Shown here in pieces: positions 17,759-27,049 of a stretch of DNA of 64,000 nucleotides. This stretch comes from JACVRW01 sp963757815. GTDB taxonomy: Bacteria > Actinomycetota > Thermoleophilia > Solirubrobacterales > Thermoleophilaceae. The notes beneath the pieces are model-generated. The model worked only from the letters and a program-made list of their open reading frames with translations, ran no database searches and was not told the DNA's origin. Position numbers and translations under genes: made by a program. Positions within the stretch are counted from its first letter, which is position 1; each line of letters begins with the position of its first letter. The stretch is from assembly GCA_963757815.1 (NCBI GenBank), contig CAVWSN010000029.1, positions 1-64,000 of the forward strand. The letters run 5' to 3'.

Positions 17759-18497
17759 GCCGGCCGCGCAGTACGGCACGGTCCTCGGGCGAGATGCCGC
17801 CCAGTGCCAGCAACGCCGCGGCGTAGACGGCGCCCGCCACGACCGCGAGCGCGATCACGTGGACGCCGAGCGCCTCGAGCGCCGCCACCGCGCCGGTCAT
17901 CACCGCCGCGGCGAGCACGACCCGCGGCAGGCGCCCGGCGCGCGGGCGCAGCGCGAACGCGCGTAGGACGATCGACCCCATCAGGGCGATCGCGAGCGCC
18001 TCGGTGGCGAGCGTGATCCAGGCGGCGGCCTCGGCGCCGCCGCCGGGGATGAGGAGCAGCCCGAGCCCGATCGTCGCTACGAGCACGAGCGCGGCGACCG
18101 CCGTCGCCGCGACCTGGCGCCCTACGACGAGAGCGCAGAATCCGAAGACGTAGCCCCAGCAGACCAGCACGAAGGACGCGGTGAGGATCGGCAGGAGGTC
18201 GGCCGCCGCGCCGAAGTCGTCGCCGTAGAGCAGCTCGACCAGCGGCTCGGAGGCCACCAGCGTGAAGCCCAGGGCCGGCAGCGAGACGATGATCATCAGG
18301 TCCAAGCCGCGCTCGACGAGCCCGCCCGCACGGTCGGGCTCGCGCGGCCACGCGGCCGAGATCAGCGGGTAGAGCGTCGCCATCACCGCCATCGGCGCGA
18401 CCTGCGCGCGCTCGACGAGCAGGAACGCCGCCGCGTACAGGCCGGCGCCGCGCTCGCCGTCGAGCTCCAGCACGAGCAGCTGCGCGATGCTCGGCGA
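17748..18497 (-). pseudogene. Polysaccharide flippase (Wzx-like), 3' part only
   Basis: About 245 residues correspond to the C-terminal half of a Wzx/MATE-fold flippase: LDGERGAGLYAAAFLLVERA, then TLYPLISAAWPREP and further hydrophobic helices to the end. A full member has about 430 residues. The 5' half is missing. At about 18484-18497 the frame runs directly into a remnant of an unrelated acetyltransferase gene on the same strand. Either a real deletion fused two neighbouring genes or the assembly dropped the sequence between them. Confidence 0.75.
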
Positions 18498-18850
18498 CCA
18501 CGATCGTGGCGAACCCGTGGCTGACGATCAGGCCCGGGCCGATGTCGTCGCAGGTGAACCACAGCGCGACCTGCGGGCGGTAGACGGCGCGCAGGAGCGT
18601 AGCGGCGGCACGCCATGCCGAGCCCCGCCTGCGCGAGGCGCTCGTAGACCAGGCTGCGCAGCTCGCGGGCGCGCAGGGCGTCGAGCATGTCGCGCGCCGA
18701 GGCTGGCGCGTCGGGCAGCGGGAGGTCGAGCCGCGGCTGCAGCAGGCGGCGCACGTCGCGATCGACGACCGCCCGCGCCGGGGACGCGCGGACAGCCGCG
18801 AGCAGCGGCAGCAGGAGCCCGAGGCGGGCGGTGCGGACCAGTCGCTTCAC
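18484..18850 (-). pseudogene. Serine acetyltransferase-like gene, 5' part only, frameshifted
   Basis: The start (GTG at 18850) reads MKRLVRTARLGLLLPLLAAV and continues through an alpha-helical region (LRSLVYERLAQAGLGM). One base off, near 18615-18622, it resumes as RAVYRPQVALWFTCDDIGPG then LIVSHGFATIVVAE. This is the entry into the left-handed beta-helix of serine acetyltransferase-like enzymes used in polysaccharide loci. The hexapeptide repeats that should follow are absent because the sequence jumps into the flippase fragment. Non-functional as read. Confidence 0.7.
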
Positions 18851-18920
18851 AGCGTCCCATTCGGGAGGTTGGGGCCACCTACTGCGTGTACAAGTGGGTC
18901 AACGCCGCGGGCGGCCTCGG

Positions 18921-19703
18921 TCACTCCGGGCCAGGGTACAGGCGCTCGCGCAGCTGGTGCGCGGGGGTGAAGAACCCGCGGTAGCCGAGCGACACGGCCA
19001 CCAGGGCCGCCAGGGCGACCGCGCCCAGGAGCACCCAGAGCAGGATCAACTGCAGACGGACGGCGTCTATCGGCTCGGCGCCCGCGACCAGCATCCCGAC
19101 CATCGTGCCGGGGAATGTGACGATCCCGGTCGTCTTGGTTTGGTCGATCAGCGGGATCATGCCCGAGCGCAGGCTGCGCGTGACGAGGCCGCGCGCGGCT
19201 TGGCGCGCGCTCGCGCCGAGAGCCAGCATCGCCTCGATCTGACGGACAGATCCATGCACCTCGTCGGCGAGCCGGTTGAGGGCCACGGCCGAGGCGGTCA
19301 TCGCGTTCCCGATAACCATTCCCCCGACCGGTACGAGGTAGCGTGGCTCCGGCTCGAAGACGCCGAGCGCGATCACCAGTCCGAGCGTGACCGCGGCGGC
19401 CAGGGAGAGGGCCAGCAATATAGGCCCCGGCGCACCGGGAACGGCACGCGCACGCCGCCCGGCGGTGAACGTGCCGACACCGACCATCACCGCCAATAGC
19501 CCCGCCACCAGCCAGAGGCTGTCCGAGTCGAAGATGGCCTGGATGACGTACCCGATCGCCGTGAGCTGCAGGAAGGAGCGCAGCACGGCCAGGCCGAGGT
19601 CTTGCTCGAGCTCCGCGCGGCGCCAAAGCGATACGGCGATTGCCAGCGCCACGAGAACGAGACTGGCGGCGACTTCGCCCGCCGAGACCGACAGGGCGCT
19701 CAC
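18921..19703 (-). CDS. fetB: ABC transporter permease, FetB/UPF0014 family
   Basis: Encodes 260 residues with about six to seven membrane helices. The family blocks VLRSFLQLTAIGYVIQAIF and the highly conserved VGGMVIGNAMTASAVALNRL are present, as is IDQTKTTGIVTFPGTMVGML. E. coli FetAB is reported to export iron and help in peroxide resistance; the substrate here is inferred from that. Its GTG start overlaps the fetA stop (GTGA), so the two are translationally coupled. The small fragment genes at 18484-18850 lie just downstream. Confidence 0.88.
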   Translation of the reverse strand: MSALSVSAGEVAASLVLVALAIAVSLWRRAELEQDLGLAVLRSFLQLTAIGYVIQAIFDSDSLWLVAGLLAVMVGVGTFTAGRRARAVPGAPGPILLALSLAAAVTLGLVIALGVFEPEPRYLVPVGGMVIGNAMTASAVALNRLADEVHGSVRQIEAMLALGASARQAARGLVTRSLRSGMIPLIDQTKTTGIVTFPGTMVGMLVAGAEPIDAVRLQLILLWVLLGAVALAALVAVSLGYRGFFTPAHQLRERLYPGPE

Positions 19704-20335
19704 CCCGCCAGTCTCCCCTCATCGAGCTCGACGATGCGCTGGGCGAGCCGCTCTGCCTGAGCACGCTCATGCGTGACGAGCACGACGGATATGCCGGCGA
19801 GCCCGGCCAACGTCTCCTCCACACCTTCCTTGGCCTGCTCGTCGAGCGCGGCCGTGGGCTCGTCGAGCAGCAGCACCTCAGGATCGAGCTCGAGCGCCCG
19901 CGCCAGCATCAGCCGCTGCTGCTCCCCAACCGAGAGCCGCGAGGCGTCGCGGTCGAGGAAACTCGCGTCAAGGCCGGCGAGCTCGAGCGCAGGCTGCGGG
20001 TCGACCTCGCGCCCGACGAGGGCCGGCCCGTAGCGCACGTTGTCGGCCACGGTTCCCGGCACGGGCGCGGGCAGCTGCGGGACGAGGCCCACGCGCCTGC
20101 GGAGCGCGAGTGGATCGAGCTCACGCACGTCGGTCCCTCGCAGCCGCACGACCCCATCGTCGGGATCGGCGAGCCGGTTCAGCAACCGCAGGAGTGTCGA
20201 CTTCCCGCAGCCAGATGGGCCGAGGATCGCCGTCGTGCCCTCGCCGATCTCCAGATCGAGGCCGCGCAGAACCGGTCGGCCGTCACGCGCGACCCGGACG
20301 GCCTCGAGCTGGAAGAGGGAGTCAGGCGACCGCAG
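19700..20335 (-). CDS. fetA: ABC transporter ATP-binding protein, FetA type
   Basis: About 211 residues. Walker A reads GPSGCGKSTLLRLLN, the Q-loop is LVPQLPAP, the signature LSVGEQQRLMLARALEL, Walker B EVLLLDEPTAAL and the switch His VTHERAQ. The start is uncertain. There is no ATG, GTG or TTG between the last in-frame stop and Walker A; the nearest plausible codon is CTG at 20335, inside the glyA 3' end. That leaves a CTG start or an undetected frame error. Forms an exporter with FetB. Confidence 0.85.
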   Translation of the reverse strand: MRSPDSLFQLEAVRVARDGRPVLRGLDLEIGEGTTAILGPSGCGKSTLLRLLNRLADPDDGVVRLRGTDVRELDPLALRRRVGLVPQLPAPVPGTVADNVRYGPALVGREVDPQPALELAGLDASFLDRDASRLSVGEQQRLMLARALELDPEVLLLDEPTAALDEQAKEGVEETLAGLAGISVVLVTHERAQAERLAQRIVELDEGRLAG

Positions 20336-21608
20336 GCTCCACGAGCTGGGGGTAGAGCGGGTAGCGCTCGGCGAGCGCCGCGGAGCGCTCGCTGAGCTCC
20401 GCCTTCTTAGCCTCGGAGAACTCGCCCGACAGCGCCTCGCCGATCAGCTTGCCGACTTCGCGGAAGTCGTCCGCCTGGAAGCCGCGCGTGGCGAGTGCCT
20501 GCGCGCCGATCCGTAGCCCGGAGGACACGGCCGGCGGGCGCGGGTCGAACGGCACCGCGTTGCGGTTGACGGTGATGCCGATCTCGGCCAACCGGTCCTC
20601 CGCCTGCTGGCCGTCGAGCTCCGACTCGCGCAGGTCCGCGAGCACCAAGTGCACGTCGGTGCCGCCCGTGAGCACGTTGACGCCGGCCGCCAACATCTCC
20701 TCGGCCACGATCGCCGCCCCCTCGCGCGTGCGCCGCTGGCGCTCGCGGAAAAGCTCCGAGCGGGCCACCTTTAGCGCCACCGCCTTGCCCGCGATCGCGT
20801 GCATCAGCGGGCCGCCCTGGTGGCCCGGGAAGACACGCGAGTTGATCTTCTTCGCGAACTCCTCCTTACAGAGGATCATGCCCCCGCGCGGTCCGCAGAG
20901 CGTCTTGTGCGTGGTGGTGGTGACCACGTCGCAGTAGGGCACCGGGCTGGGGTGCTCCTCCGCCACGACGAGGCCCGCGAAATGCGCCATGTCGGCCATC
21001 AGAAGCGCCCCCACCGAGTCCGCGATCTCGCGGAAGCGCTGGAAGTCCAGCTGGCGCGGGTAGGCCGACCAGCCGGCGATGATCAGCTTCGGCTTCGCGT
21101 CCTCGGCGATCTGCTGGAGCTCGTCCATGTCGAGCCGCGAGTCCTCCTCGCGCACCCCGTAGGCGACGATGTCGAAGTAGAGGCCGGAGAAGTTGATCCT
21201 CATGCCGTGCGTGAGGTGGCCGCCGTGGTCGAGCTTCATCCCGAGGATGCGGTCGCCGGGCTCGAGCAGCGCCATGTACACGGCCGAGTTCGCCTGCGCG
21301 CCCGAGTGCGGCTGGACGTTCGCGTGCTCCGCGCCGAACAGCTCCTTGGCGCGGTCGATCGCCAGCTGCTCGGCCACGTCGACGTACTCGCAGCCCCCGT
21401 AGTAGCGCTTGCCCGGGTAGCCCTCGGCGTACTTGTTCGTGAGCACCGAGCCCTGGCAGTCGAGGATCGACTGGGGGACGAAGTTCTCCGAGGCGATCAT
21501 CTCGAGCGTCCGCTCCTGGCGCGCGGCCTCGTCCTTGAGCACGGCGGCGATCTCGGGATCGACGTCGGCAACCGGCTTGGTGAAGAAATCAGGGCTCAAC
21601 TCGCTCAT
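20322..21608 (-). CDS. glyA: Serine hydroxymethyltransferase
   Basis: Encodes 428 residues from the ATG at 21608; a GTG three codons earlier is possible. The PLP-binding lysine lies in VVTTTTHKTLCGPRGGMIL. Substrate and cofactor residues are seen in MIASENFVPQSI, GYPGKRYYGGCEYVD and PHSGAQANSAVY. It interconverts serine and glycine with tetrahydrofolate, supplying one-carbon units. Near-complete similarity to the family, no anomalies. It precedes fetA on the same strand and overlaps its proposed start. Confidence 0.96.
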   Translation of the reverse strand: MSELSPDFFTKPVADVDPEIAAVLKDEAARQERTLEMIASENFVPQSILDCQGSVLTNKYAEGYPGKRYYGGCEYVDVAEQLAIDRAKELFGAEHANVQPHSGAQANSAVYMALLEPGDRILGMKLDHGGHLTHGMRINFSGLYFDIVAYGVREEDSRLDMDELQQIAEDAKPKLIIAGWSAYPRQLDFQRFREIADSVGALLMADMAHFAGLVVAEEHPSPVPYCDVVTTTTHKTLCGPRGGMILCKEEFAKKINSRVFPGHQGGPLMHAIAGKAVALKVARSELFRERQRRTREGAAIVAEEMLAAGVNVLTGGTDVHLVLADLRESELDGQQAEDRLAEIGITVNRNAVPFDPRPPAVSSGLRIGAQALATRGFQADDFREVGKLIGEALSGEFSEAKKAELSERSAALAERYPLYPQLVEPAVA

Positions 21609-21632
21609 CGCTGGCACCGTAGCACCGGGCGC

Positions 21633-22244
21633 TCAGGCCAAAGCGCGCTCGACCTCGACGGACGGGACGGCGCCCTCACGCACGATCTCGTAGCCGCCGC
21701 CATTCTCGTACGCGGTCAGGTCGACCACGGTCGAGGGCTTGCCGGGCAACTCACCGCCGTCGAGGATCAGGTCGACACCGGCACGGATGCGCTCGTCGAC
21801 GTCCTCCACGCGGCGCGCATCCGCACCGCCGGAGACGTTGGCGCTCGACTGCAGCACCGGCCAGCTGACCCCCGCGAGCGGAGCGAGCGGGCCGGGCAGA
21901 TGCGGAACGCGCAGGCCGAGCCGGAACGGATCGGGGCCGCAGGCGAGCGGGTAGCGCCGCGCGGGATTCGGCAACAGCAGCGTCACGGCGCCGGGGAGCA
22001 GCCGCTCGGCCGCCCAGCGCGTGCGGCCGCCGAGCTCGGGCAATGCCGCCAGCGCCAGCTCGAGCCGGAAGAACATCACGGCAGCGGGCCGGTCGGGGCG
22101 CCGCCCCTTCAGCCGGTAGAGGCGGTCGACCCCGTCGCGCGAGTCCGGCTCGGTGGCGAGCCCGTAGACCGTGTCCGCGGGGAACAGCGCCACCCCGCCG
22201 ACCGCTATGCAGCGCTCGAAGGTGGCAACGTCGTCCGGCCTCAG
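21633..22244 (-). CDS. tsaC: L-threonylcarbamoyladenylate synthase (Sua5/YrdC/TsaC)
   Basis: About 203 residues starting at a CTG (22244) that overlaps the prmC stop; the first conventional start is the internal GTG at 22193. The conserved N-terminal block VGGVALFPADTVYGLATEPD spans that GTG, and residues upstream (RPDDVATFERCIAVGG) also look native, so the GTG start would truncate the fold. KGRRPDRPAAVMFF, LPGAVTLLLPNP and LQSSANVSGG complete the YrdC signature. The enzyme makes the threonylcarbamoyl-AMP used for t6A37 in ANN-decoding tRNAs. The prfA-prmC-tsaC order is conserved in many bacteria. Confidence 0.9.
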   Translation of the reverse strand: MRPDDVATFERCIAVGGVALFPADTVYGLATEPDSRDGVDRLYRLKGRRPDRPAAVMFFRLELALAALPELGGRTRWAAERLLPGAVTLLLPNPARRYPLACGPDPFRLGLRVPHLPGPLAPLAGVSWPVLQSSANVSGGADARRVEDVDERIRAGVDLILDGGELPGKPSTVVDLTAYENGGGYEIVREGAVPSVEVERALA

Positions 22245-23035
22245 CGCACCCGCCCCACGGTGATCCGCTCCCAGTTCGCCAGGTCCGGGTACGACGAGGC
22301 GTCGTCGAGCATCTCGCGCACGTCGGGCCCCTGCTCGTTCCCGTGCTCGAGCGCAACCTGCGTCCCGGAGGGCGCGGCAGCGATCAGCTCACGGATCGCG
22401 TCGAGCCCGTCCTCGCCCGAGAGGAACGCCTCTCGCGGCTCGTAACGGCGGATCTCCGGCTGCAGGCGTTCCCAGTCGCCCTCGGGGATGTAGGGCAGGT
22501 TGGCGACCACCAGGTCGTAGTCCCCCTCCGGCAGGCCGAACTCGTCGCTCACCTCGAGCCGCAGCCCAAGCCGGGCCGCGTTCTCGCGCGCCACGGCGGC
22601 CGCGGGCGCGTAGGGCTCGCTGGCGGACACGTGCAGGTCGGGGCGCTCGTCGAGCAGGGCGAGCGCGATAGCCCCGGCCCCGGTGCCCACGTCGTGCACG
22701 CGCGCTCCGGCGGGCTGCCCGGCGGCCACATCCACGAGCAGCTCGGTCTCGGGACGCGGGATGATCGCGCGCCGGTCGATCGCAAGCTCGATGTGGCGAA
22801 AGCCCTTGCGGCCGAGGATGTACGCCACCGGCTCGCGCGCGACCCGCCTCCGCACGCGCTCGCCGATGACCCGCGCGGCCGCCGGAGGGACCTCCATGTC
22901 CGGGTCCATGAACAACCGGGCGCGGTCCACCCCGAGCGCGTCGGCGATCAGGAGCTCCGCGTCGAGCTTCGGCGTTCGGCAGCCGGCCGCCTCGATCGCC
23001 GTGACTGCCGCGTCGAGCGCGTCGCGAGCAGTCAT
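22241..23035 (-). CDS. prmC: Peptide chain release factor N5-glutamine methyltransferase
   Basis: Encodes 264 residues. The N-terminal helical domain is followed by a SAM-binding Rossmann domain (VHDVGTGAGAIALALLDERP). The catalytic motif that holds the target Gln is normally NPPY; here it reads VVANLPYIPEGDW. IPRPETELLVD is conserved. The enzyme methylates the GGQ glutamine of RF1/RF2. Its ATG overlaps the prfA stop (23032-23035), which suits coupled synthesis of enzyme and substrate. Confidence 0.92.
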   Translation of the reverse strand: MTARDALDAAVTAIEAAGCRTPKLDAELLIADALGVDRARLFMDPDMEVPPAAARVIGERVRRRVAREPVAYILGRKGFRHIELAIDRRAIIPRPETELLVDVAAGQPAGARVHDVGTGAGAIALALLDERPDLHVSASEPYAPAAAVARENAARLGLRLEVSDEFGLPEGDYDLVVANLPYIPEGDWERLQPEIRRYEPREAFLSGEDGLDAIRELIAAAPSGTQVALEHGNEQGPDVREMLDDASSYPDLANWERITVGRVR

Positions 23036-24088
23036 CTCCCCACCGGCTCGGCCGCCTCGAGCATGCGGCGCTTCTCCTCCGCCTCGAGCGCGGCCGTGAA
23101 GTCGTCGAGCTCGCCGGCCAGGATGCCCGGCAGGTTGCCCTTCGTGAGACCGACGCGGTGGTCGGTCACACGGTCCTGAGGGAAGTTGTAGGTGCGGATC
23201 TTCTCGGCGCGCTGGCCGGTGCCGACCTGCGCAAGCCGCGCCGCGGCCACCTCGGCCTGCTGCGCCTCGAGCTCGCGCTCGAGCAGTCGCGCGCGCAGGA
23301 CGCGCATGGCCTTCTCGCGGTTCTGCAGCTGCGACTTCTCGTCCTGCATCGAGACCACGAGCCCGGTGGGCTTGTGGGTGAGGCGGACAGCCGAATCGGT
23401 GGTGTTGACCGACTGGCCACCCGGGCCCGACGAGCGGTAGACGTCCACCTGAAGGTCGTTCGGGTCGATCTGGACGTCAACGTCCTCGGCCTCCGGCAGC
23501 ACGGCGACCGTCGCGGTCGAGGTATGGATGCGTCCCTGCGACTCGGTCTCGGGCACCCGCTGCACGCGGTGGGTCCCGCCCTCGTACTTGAAGACGCTGT
23601 AGGCGCCGCGGCCCTTCACGCGCGAACGTGAAGTGGCCCTCTCCGATCTCGAGCGGCTCCTGCTTGAAGCCGCGCCGCTCGGCGTAGCGGCCCAGCATCC
23701 GGTAGAGGTCGCCCGCGAACAGGCCCGCCTCCTCGCCCCCGGCGCCCGGCCGGATCTCGACGATCACGTCCTTGTCGTCGTTCGGATCGGGCTCGACCAT
23801 CGCGAGCCGGATCTCCTCCTCGAGCTCGCTGAGGCGCTCCTCGGACGTGCGCAGCAGCTCGCGGAGCTCGGGGTCGTCGCCGTCCTCGGCGAGCAACTCG
23901 CGCGCCCCGGCCGCGTCGTCCGTGGCGCGCCTCCACTCCGCGGCGAGCGCATGCGCCGGCTCGAGCTGCCGGTACGCCCGCCCCACCTCGGCGTAGCGGC
24001 GCTGGTCACCGATCACCTCGGGATCGGCCATCTGGCCGGAGAGCTCGGAGAAGCGATCCTCGATCTGCTCGACGAGGCGTTCGATCAC
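23032..24088 (-). CDS. prfA: Peptide chain release factor 1, with one frame break
   Basis: Reads UAA and UAG stop codons. The N-terminal part (start 24088, MIERLVEQIEDRFSELSG) continues to EIGEGHFTFA; the rest resumes in another frame as VKGRGAYSVFKYEGGTHRVQ. One extra base near 23617-23626 explains it: the span is 1,057 nt, or 352 codons plus one, giving 351 residues. The hydrolysis motif GPGGQSVN and the C-terminal EKIRTYNFPQDRVTDHR are intact. RF1 is essential, so a genuine null is unlikely, and a consensus error is the simplest reading. Confidence 0.93.
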
Positions 24089-25110
24089 ACGGCAGAGGGT
24101 ACGCGCCCCCAGCCTGCACGCTCGGCGTACTCCACGAGCCTGTGGAAGTAGCCCTCGACCGGCGGCCCGGGGCCGAGCCGGCGATCGTCGAAGCGGACCC
24201 GCATCGAGAAGTACGGGAAGTAGACCTCCAGCCGCCGCAGGCCCCTGTACTTGCGGCGCAGCAACGGGTGCACGGCACGGCGGTAGAGCTCCGGTGGGAG
24301 CACCCTGGGAGCCGGACGACGCAGGTGGCGCGTGGAGAGCTCGAGCAGGCGTCCAACGGTTGTTGCATTGCGCCCGGCGACGAGATGGAAGGTCCCCTCC
24401 GGCCCCCTGGTCGCGAGCTCGTGGACGCGGTCTGCCACGTAATCCACCGGCACGATGTCGACGGGCGAGGAGCGCCGCGCGGGAATCGCAGGGATGCGCC
24501 CGCGCGCGAAGGCCTTGAGCGGCCCGTAGAGGACGTTGAACGATGAGGTCTGGCCGGTGCGGCTGTCGCCCACGATGATGCTGGGGCGCAGGATCTGGAG
24601 CGGCAGCTCCGCCGCGCGCTCGCGGATCATCCGCTCCGCCTCGAACTTCGAGCGCTCGTAGGGATTGCGAAAGCGCTGCCCCACATCGAGCTGGTGCTCG
24701 CCGAAGATTCCGCCAGGCTCGCCGGCGACGTAGGCGGTCGAGACGTAGCTCAGCCGCTCGAGGCCGCGGCAGCGCTCCGCCAGCTCGACAACGTGACGCG
24801 TGCCCTCAACGTTTACGCGGCGCGAATCGGCAAGCGGCAGATCGAAGGAGACGGTGGCGGCGCAGTGGACGACCGTGCTCACCTCCTCGGCGAGCATTCC
24901 GGCCGTCTGCGGCGACAGGCCGAGGCCCGGCTGCTCGATGTCCCCCGCAACGGCGGTCAGGCAGTCGTAGTCCGGCAGCCTCTCGGCTGCGGCACGGTCG
25001 TCGGCGGCGCGCACGAGCGCGTAGACCTGACGGTCGCCAGCCGACACGAAGCGGCGCAGCACCTCCATCCCTACGAAACCCGTGGCGCCGGTGAGGAGCA
25101 CGGCGCCCAT
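24085..25110 (-). CDS. SDR family NAD(P)-dependent oxidoreductase (acyl reductase / epimerase-like)
   Basis: Encodes 341 residues. The N-terminal Rossmann motif is LLTGATGFVGMEVLRRF. The catalytic Tyr-Lys pair appears as NPYERSKFEAERMI, with the active-site strand LSYVSTAYVAG. ILRPSIIVGDSRTGQTSSFN and the SPVDIVPVDYVAD block resemble the male-sterility/thioester-reductase branch (NAD_binding_4). Its stop overlaps the prfA start by 4 nt. That ties it to the translation operon by position only; no functional link is evident. Substrate unknown. Confidence 0.82.
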   Translation of the reverse strand: MGAVLLTGATGFVGMEVLRRFVSAGDRQVYALVRAADDRAAAERLPDYDCLTAVAGDIEQPGLGLSPQTAGMLAEEVSTVVHCAATVSFDLPLADSRRVNVEGTRHVVELAERCRGLERLSYVSTAYVAGEPGGIFGEHQLDVGQRFRNPYERSKFEAERMIRERAAELPLQILRPSIIVGDSRTGQTSSFNVLYGPLKAFARGRIPAIPARRSSPVDIVPVDYVADRVHELATRGPEGTFHLVAGRNATTVGRLLELSTRHLRRPAPRVLPPELYRRAVHPLLRRKYRGLRRLEVYFPYFSMRVRFDDRRLGPGPPVEGYFHRLVEYAERAGWGRVPSAV

Positions 25111-25196
25111 AGGACGAGGGTAGCCGGTGAAGGGCCCCTCTCAAACCCCTTTAACGGAATGGAGACCCTGCGCAGCCCGCAGAGCCGGCTGCTTCG

Positions 25197-26234
25197 CTAC
25201 GCAACCACTTCCATGCCGACCTTGTCCTCGTCGGACGCGGCCCGCGGGTTCTCAACCGCGAGCACGGCCTCGAGCGCCGCGATGGCGACCGCGAGCTGAG
25301 ACAGGTCGGGCTCCCGCGTCGTGAGGCGCTGGAGCTGGATGCCGGGCCACATAAGGATGCGTGCCCAGCGCTTCGTGCGGTTCTTGCCGAACCACTTGAT
25401 GAGCTCGAAGGCGAGTCCGGCCACGATCGGGATGCCGACGATCCGCGAGATGAACAGCCAGTGCCAGTCGAGCTTGCCGAGCGGGGCGAACACCACGATG
25501 GCGACGATCATCACGAGCAGCAGGAAGCTCGTGCCGCAGCGGGGGTGGAAGCGCGAGTACCGCTGCGCGTTCTCCGGAGTCAACGGCTCGCCGGCCTCGT
25601 AGCACGAGATCGTCTTGTGCTCGGCCCCGTGGTACTCGAACACGCGCTGGAGATCCGGCATGCGCGAGATCAGCACCAGGTAGCCGAGGAAGATCGTTAT
25701 CCGGACGAGCTTCTCGATGACCACGAACAGGATCGAGTTCGGGATCTGGTCCTGGAAGATGTTCGTCAGGCCGGCGGGGAGCAGGAAGAAGAGGCCGACC
25801 GCGAACAGCAGGGCGAAGACGATGGTGCCCGCCCAGGCGCCGCCGCCGATCTCGGTCTTCTCGCCGGACTCGTCCGCGGGCATCTGGGCGTTCGCGGAGA
25901 TCCCGAGCGCGCGGAAGCCGATCTTGAGCGACTCGACGAGCGCGGCGACGCCGCGAATCACCGGCACGCGCAGGATCCGATGGCGCTTGGTCAAGGAGAC
26001 GAGCGGCTCGGAGATCACCTCGATCTCGCCCTTCGCCCCCTCCCTCGAGTCGGGACCGCCGGCGGCGAGCTGCTCAGCCGAGGGCTTGCGCACCGCCACC
26101 GCCCAGGTGGAGATGCCGCGCATCATCACGCCCTCGAGCACGGCCTGACCGCCGATCGGGGCGTCTCTGGTGGCCTCGCGCAGGTGGTCCGGCGCGCTGC
26201 CGTTGCTTGACGGGGAGGCGCTCACCTTCCTCAT
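25197..26234 (-). CDS. DUF1385 membrane protein (YqhQ-like)
   Basis: Encodes 345 residues. The signature near the N-terminus is PIGGQAVLEGVMMRGISTWA and the second block EYHGAEHKTISCYEAGEPLT then RFHPRCGTSFLLLVM, both diagnostic of DUF1385. Several membrane helices follow. Family members are found beside rpmE and prfA in many Gram-positive genomes, as here. The biochemical role is not established. The 86 nt before it, down to the SDR gene, hold no recognised element. Confidence 0.88.
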   Translation of the reverse strand: MRKVSASPSSNGSAPDHLREATRDAPIGGQAVLEGVMMRGISTWAVAVRKPSAEQLAAGGPDSREGAKGEIEVISEPLVSLTKRHRILRVPVIRGVAALVESLKIGFRALGISANAQMPADESGEKTEIGGGAWAGTIVFALLFAVGLFFLLPAGLTNIFQDQIPNSILFVVIEKLVRITIFLGYLVLISRMPDLQRVFEYHGAEHKTISCYEAGEPLTPENAQRYSRFHPRCGTSFLLLVMIVAIVVFAPLGKLDWHWLFISRIVGIPIVAGLAFELIKWFGKNRTKRWARILMWPGIQLQRLTTREPDLSQLAVAIAALEAVLAVENPRAASDEDKVGMEVVA

Positions 26235-26280
26235 CGTATCGGCGGTTCAGCGCCGCGCCTGAGGCCTGGCGTCATTGGCG

Positions 26281-27006
26281 CTAGGGAATCGGACAGGCGA
26301 GCTCGTCCGCGTTGTCGTCCTCGGAGCTCTCGACGATCACCTCGTCCGGGTCTGCCTCAGCCGCGACGAAGCTCGTGCAACTCGGCCCGCGGAAGCCGAT
26401 CTCGCGCTCTTCACCGGGCAGGAGGTCGGCCACGCTGGCTGTGTCGATCACGCCGCCGTCGACCGAGAGGCGCACCGGCGCCGTGACGGCGGCCTTCCCG
26501 GCATTCACGACCAGCACCCGATAGCGGACGACGCCCGGCACCTTCGTCGGACCGGTGCCGAGCAGCTCCACGCGGAGGTTCGGCAGGGCCGCGAACTGGC
26601 GACACGAGGCGCTGTTCCGCTGAAGGTGAAGCAGCACGGTGCCGTCGGGCGCGAACCAACGGAAATCGACCCTCATCCGGTAGATCGCGTTCTCGGGCAG
26701 AGCCTGGACGACCTGGCGATAGCCGAAGTTGACGACGCCCTGCTTGGCGCGACGCCAGCGGCCCAGCCCCGGTGCCCGGAGCGGCTTGAAGCCTTCCGTC
26801 CCGGTGCGCTCCATGAGCGTGAAGCGCATGGCCATGCGATCGCTTCCCTCGACCCGGCGCATGCTGCCTCGGAACGACGCCTCGTGCTCCTCGAACGAGC
26901 ACGCGACGAGGCGCACGGAGGCCGGCGACTGCTGCGCCTGAACGGGCGCCGCCGTCGCCGCGAGCGCCGCCGCCGGCAGCGCGATGATCAGGAGAGCGCG
27001 ACGCAT
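26281..27006 (-). CDS. Secreted protein with CARDB-like domain, unknown function
   Basis: Encodes 241 residues. A signal peptide is clear (RRALLIIALPAAALAATAAPVQAQ). The C-terminal half (VVRYRVLVVNAGKAAVTAPV to LLPGEEREIGFRGPSC and DPDEVIVESSEDDN) has the beta-sandwich pattern of CARDB adhesion-type domains. Four cysteines in the mature part could form disulphides. The N-terminal half is not recognised. Probably exported; no function proposed. Confidence 0.7.
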   Translation of the reverse strand: MRRALLIIALPAAALAATAAPVQAQQSPASVRLVACSFEEHEASFRGSMRRVEGSDRMAMRFTLMERTGTEGFKPLRAPGLGRWRRAKQGVVNFGYRQVVQALPENAIYRMRVDFRWFAPDGTVLLHLQRNSASCRQFAALPNLRVELLGTGPTKVPGVVRYRVLVVNAGKAAVTAPVRLSVDGGVIDTASVADLLPGEEREIGFRGPSCTSFVAAEADPDEVIVESSEDDNADELACPIP

Positions 27007-27049
27007 GCCCCGTGTGAACAGGCGCCGAGGCTCAGAGTTGCGGCGCTCG

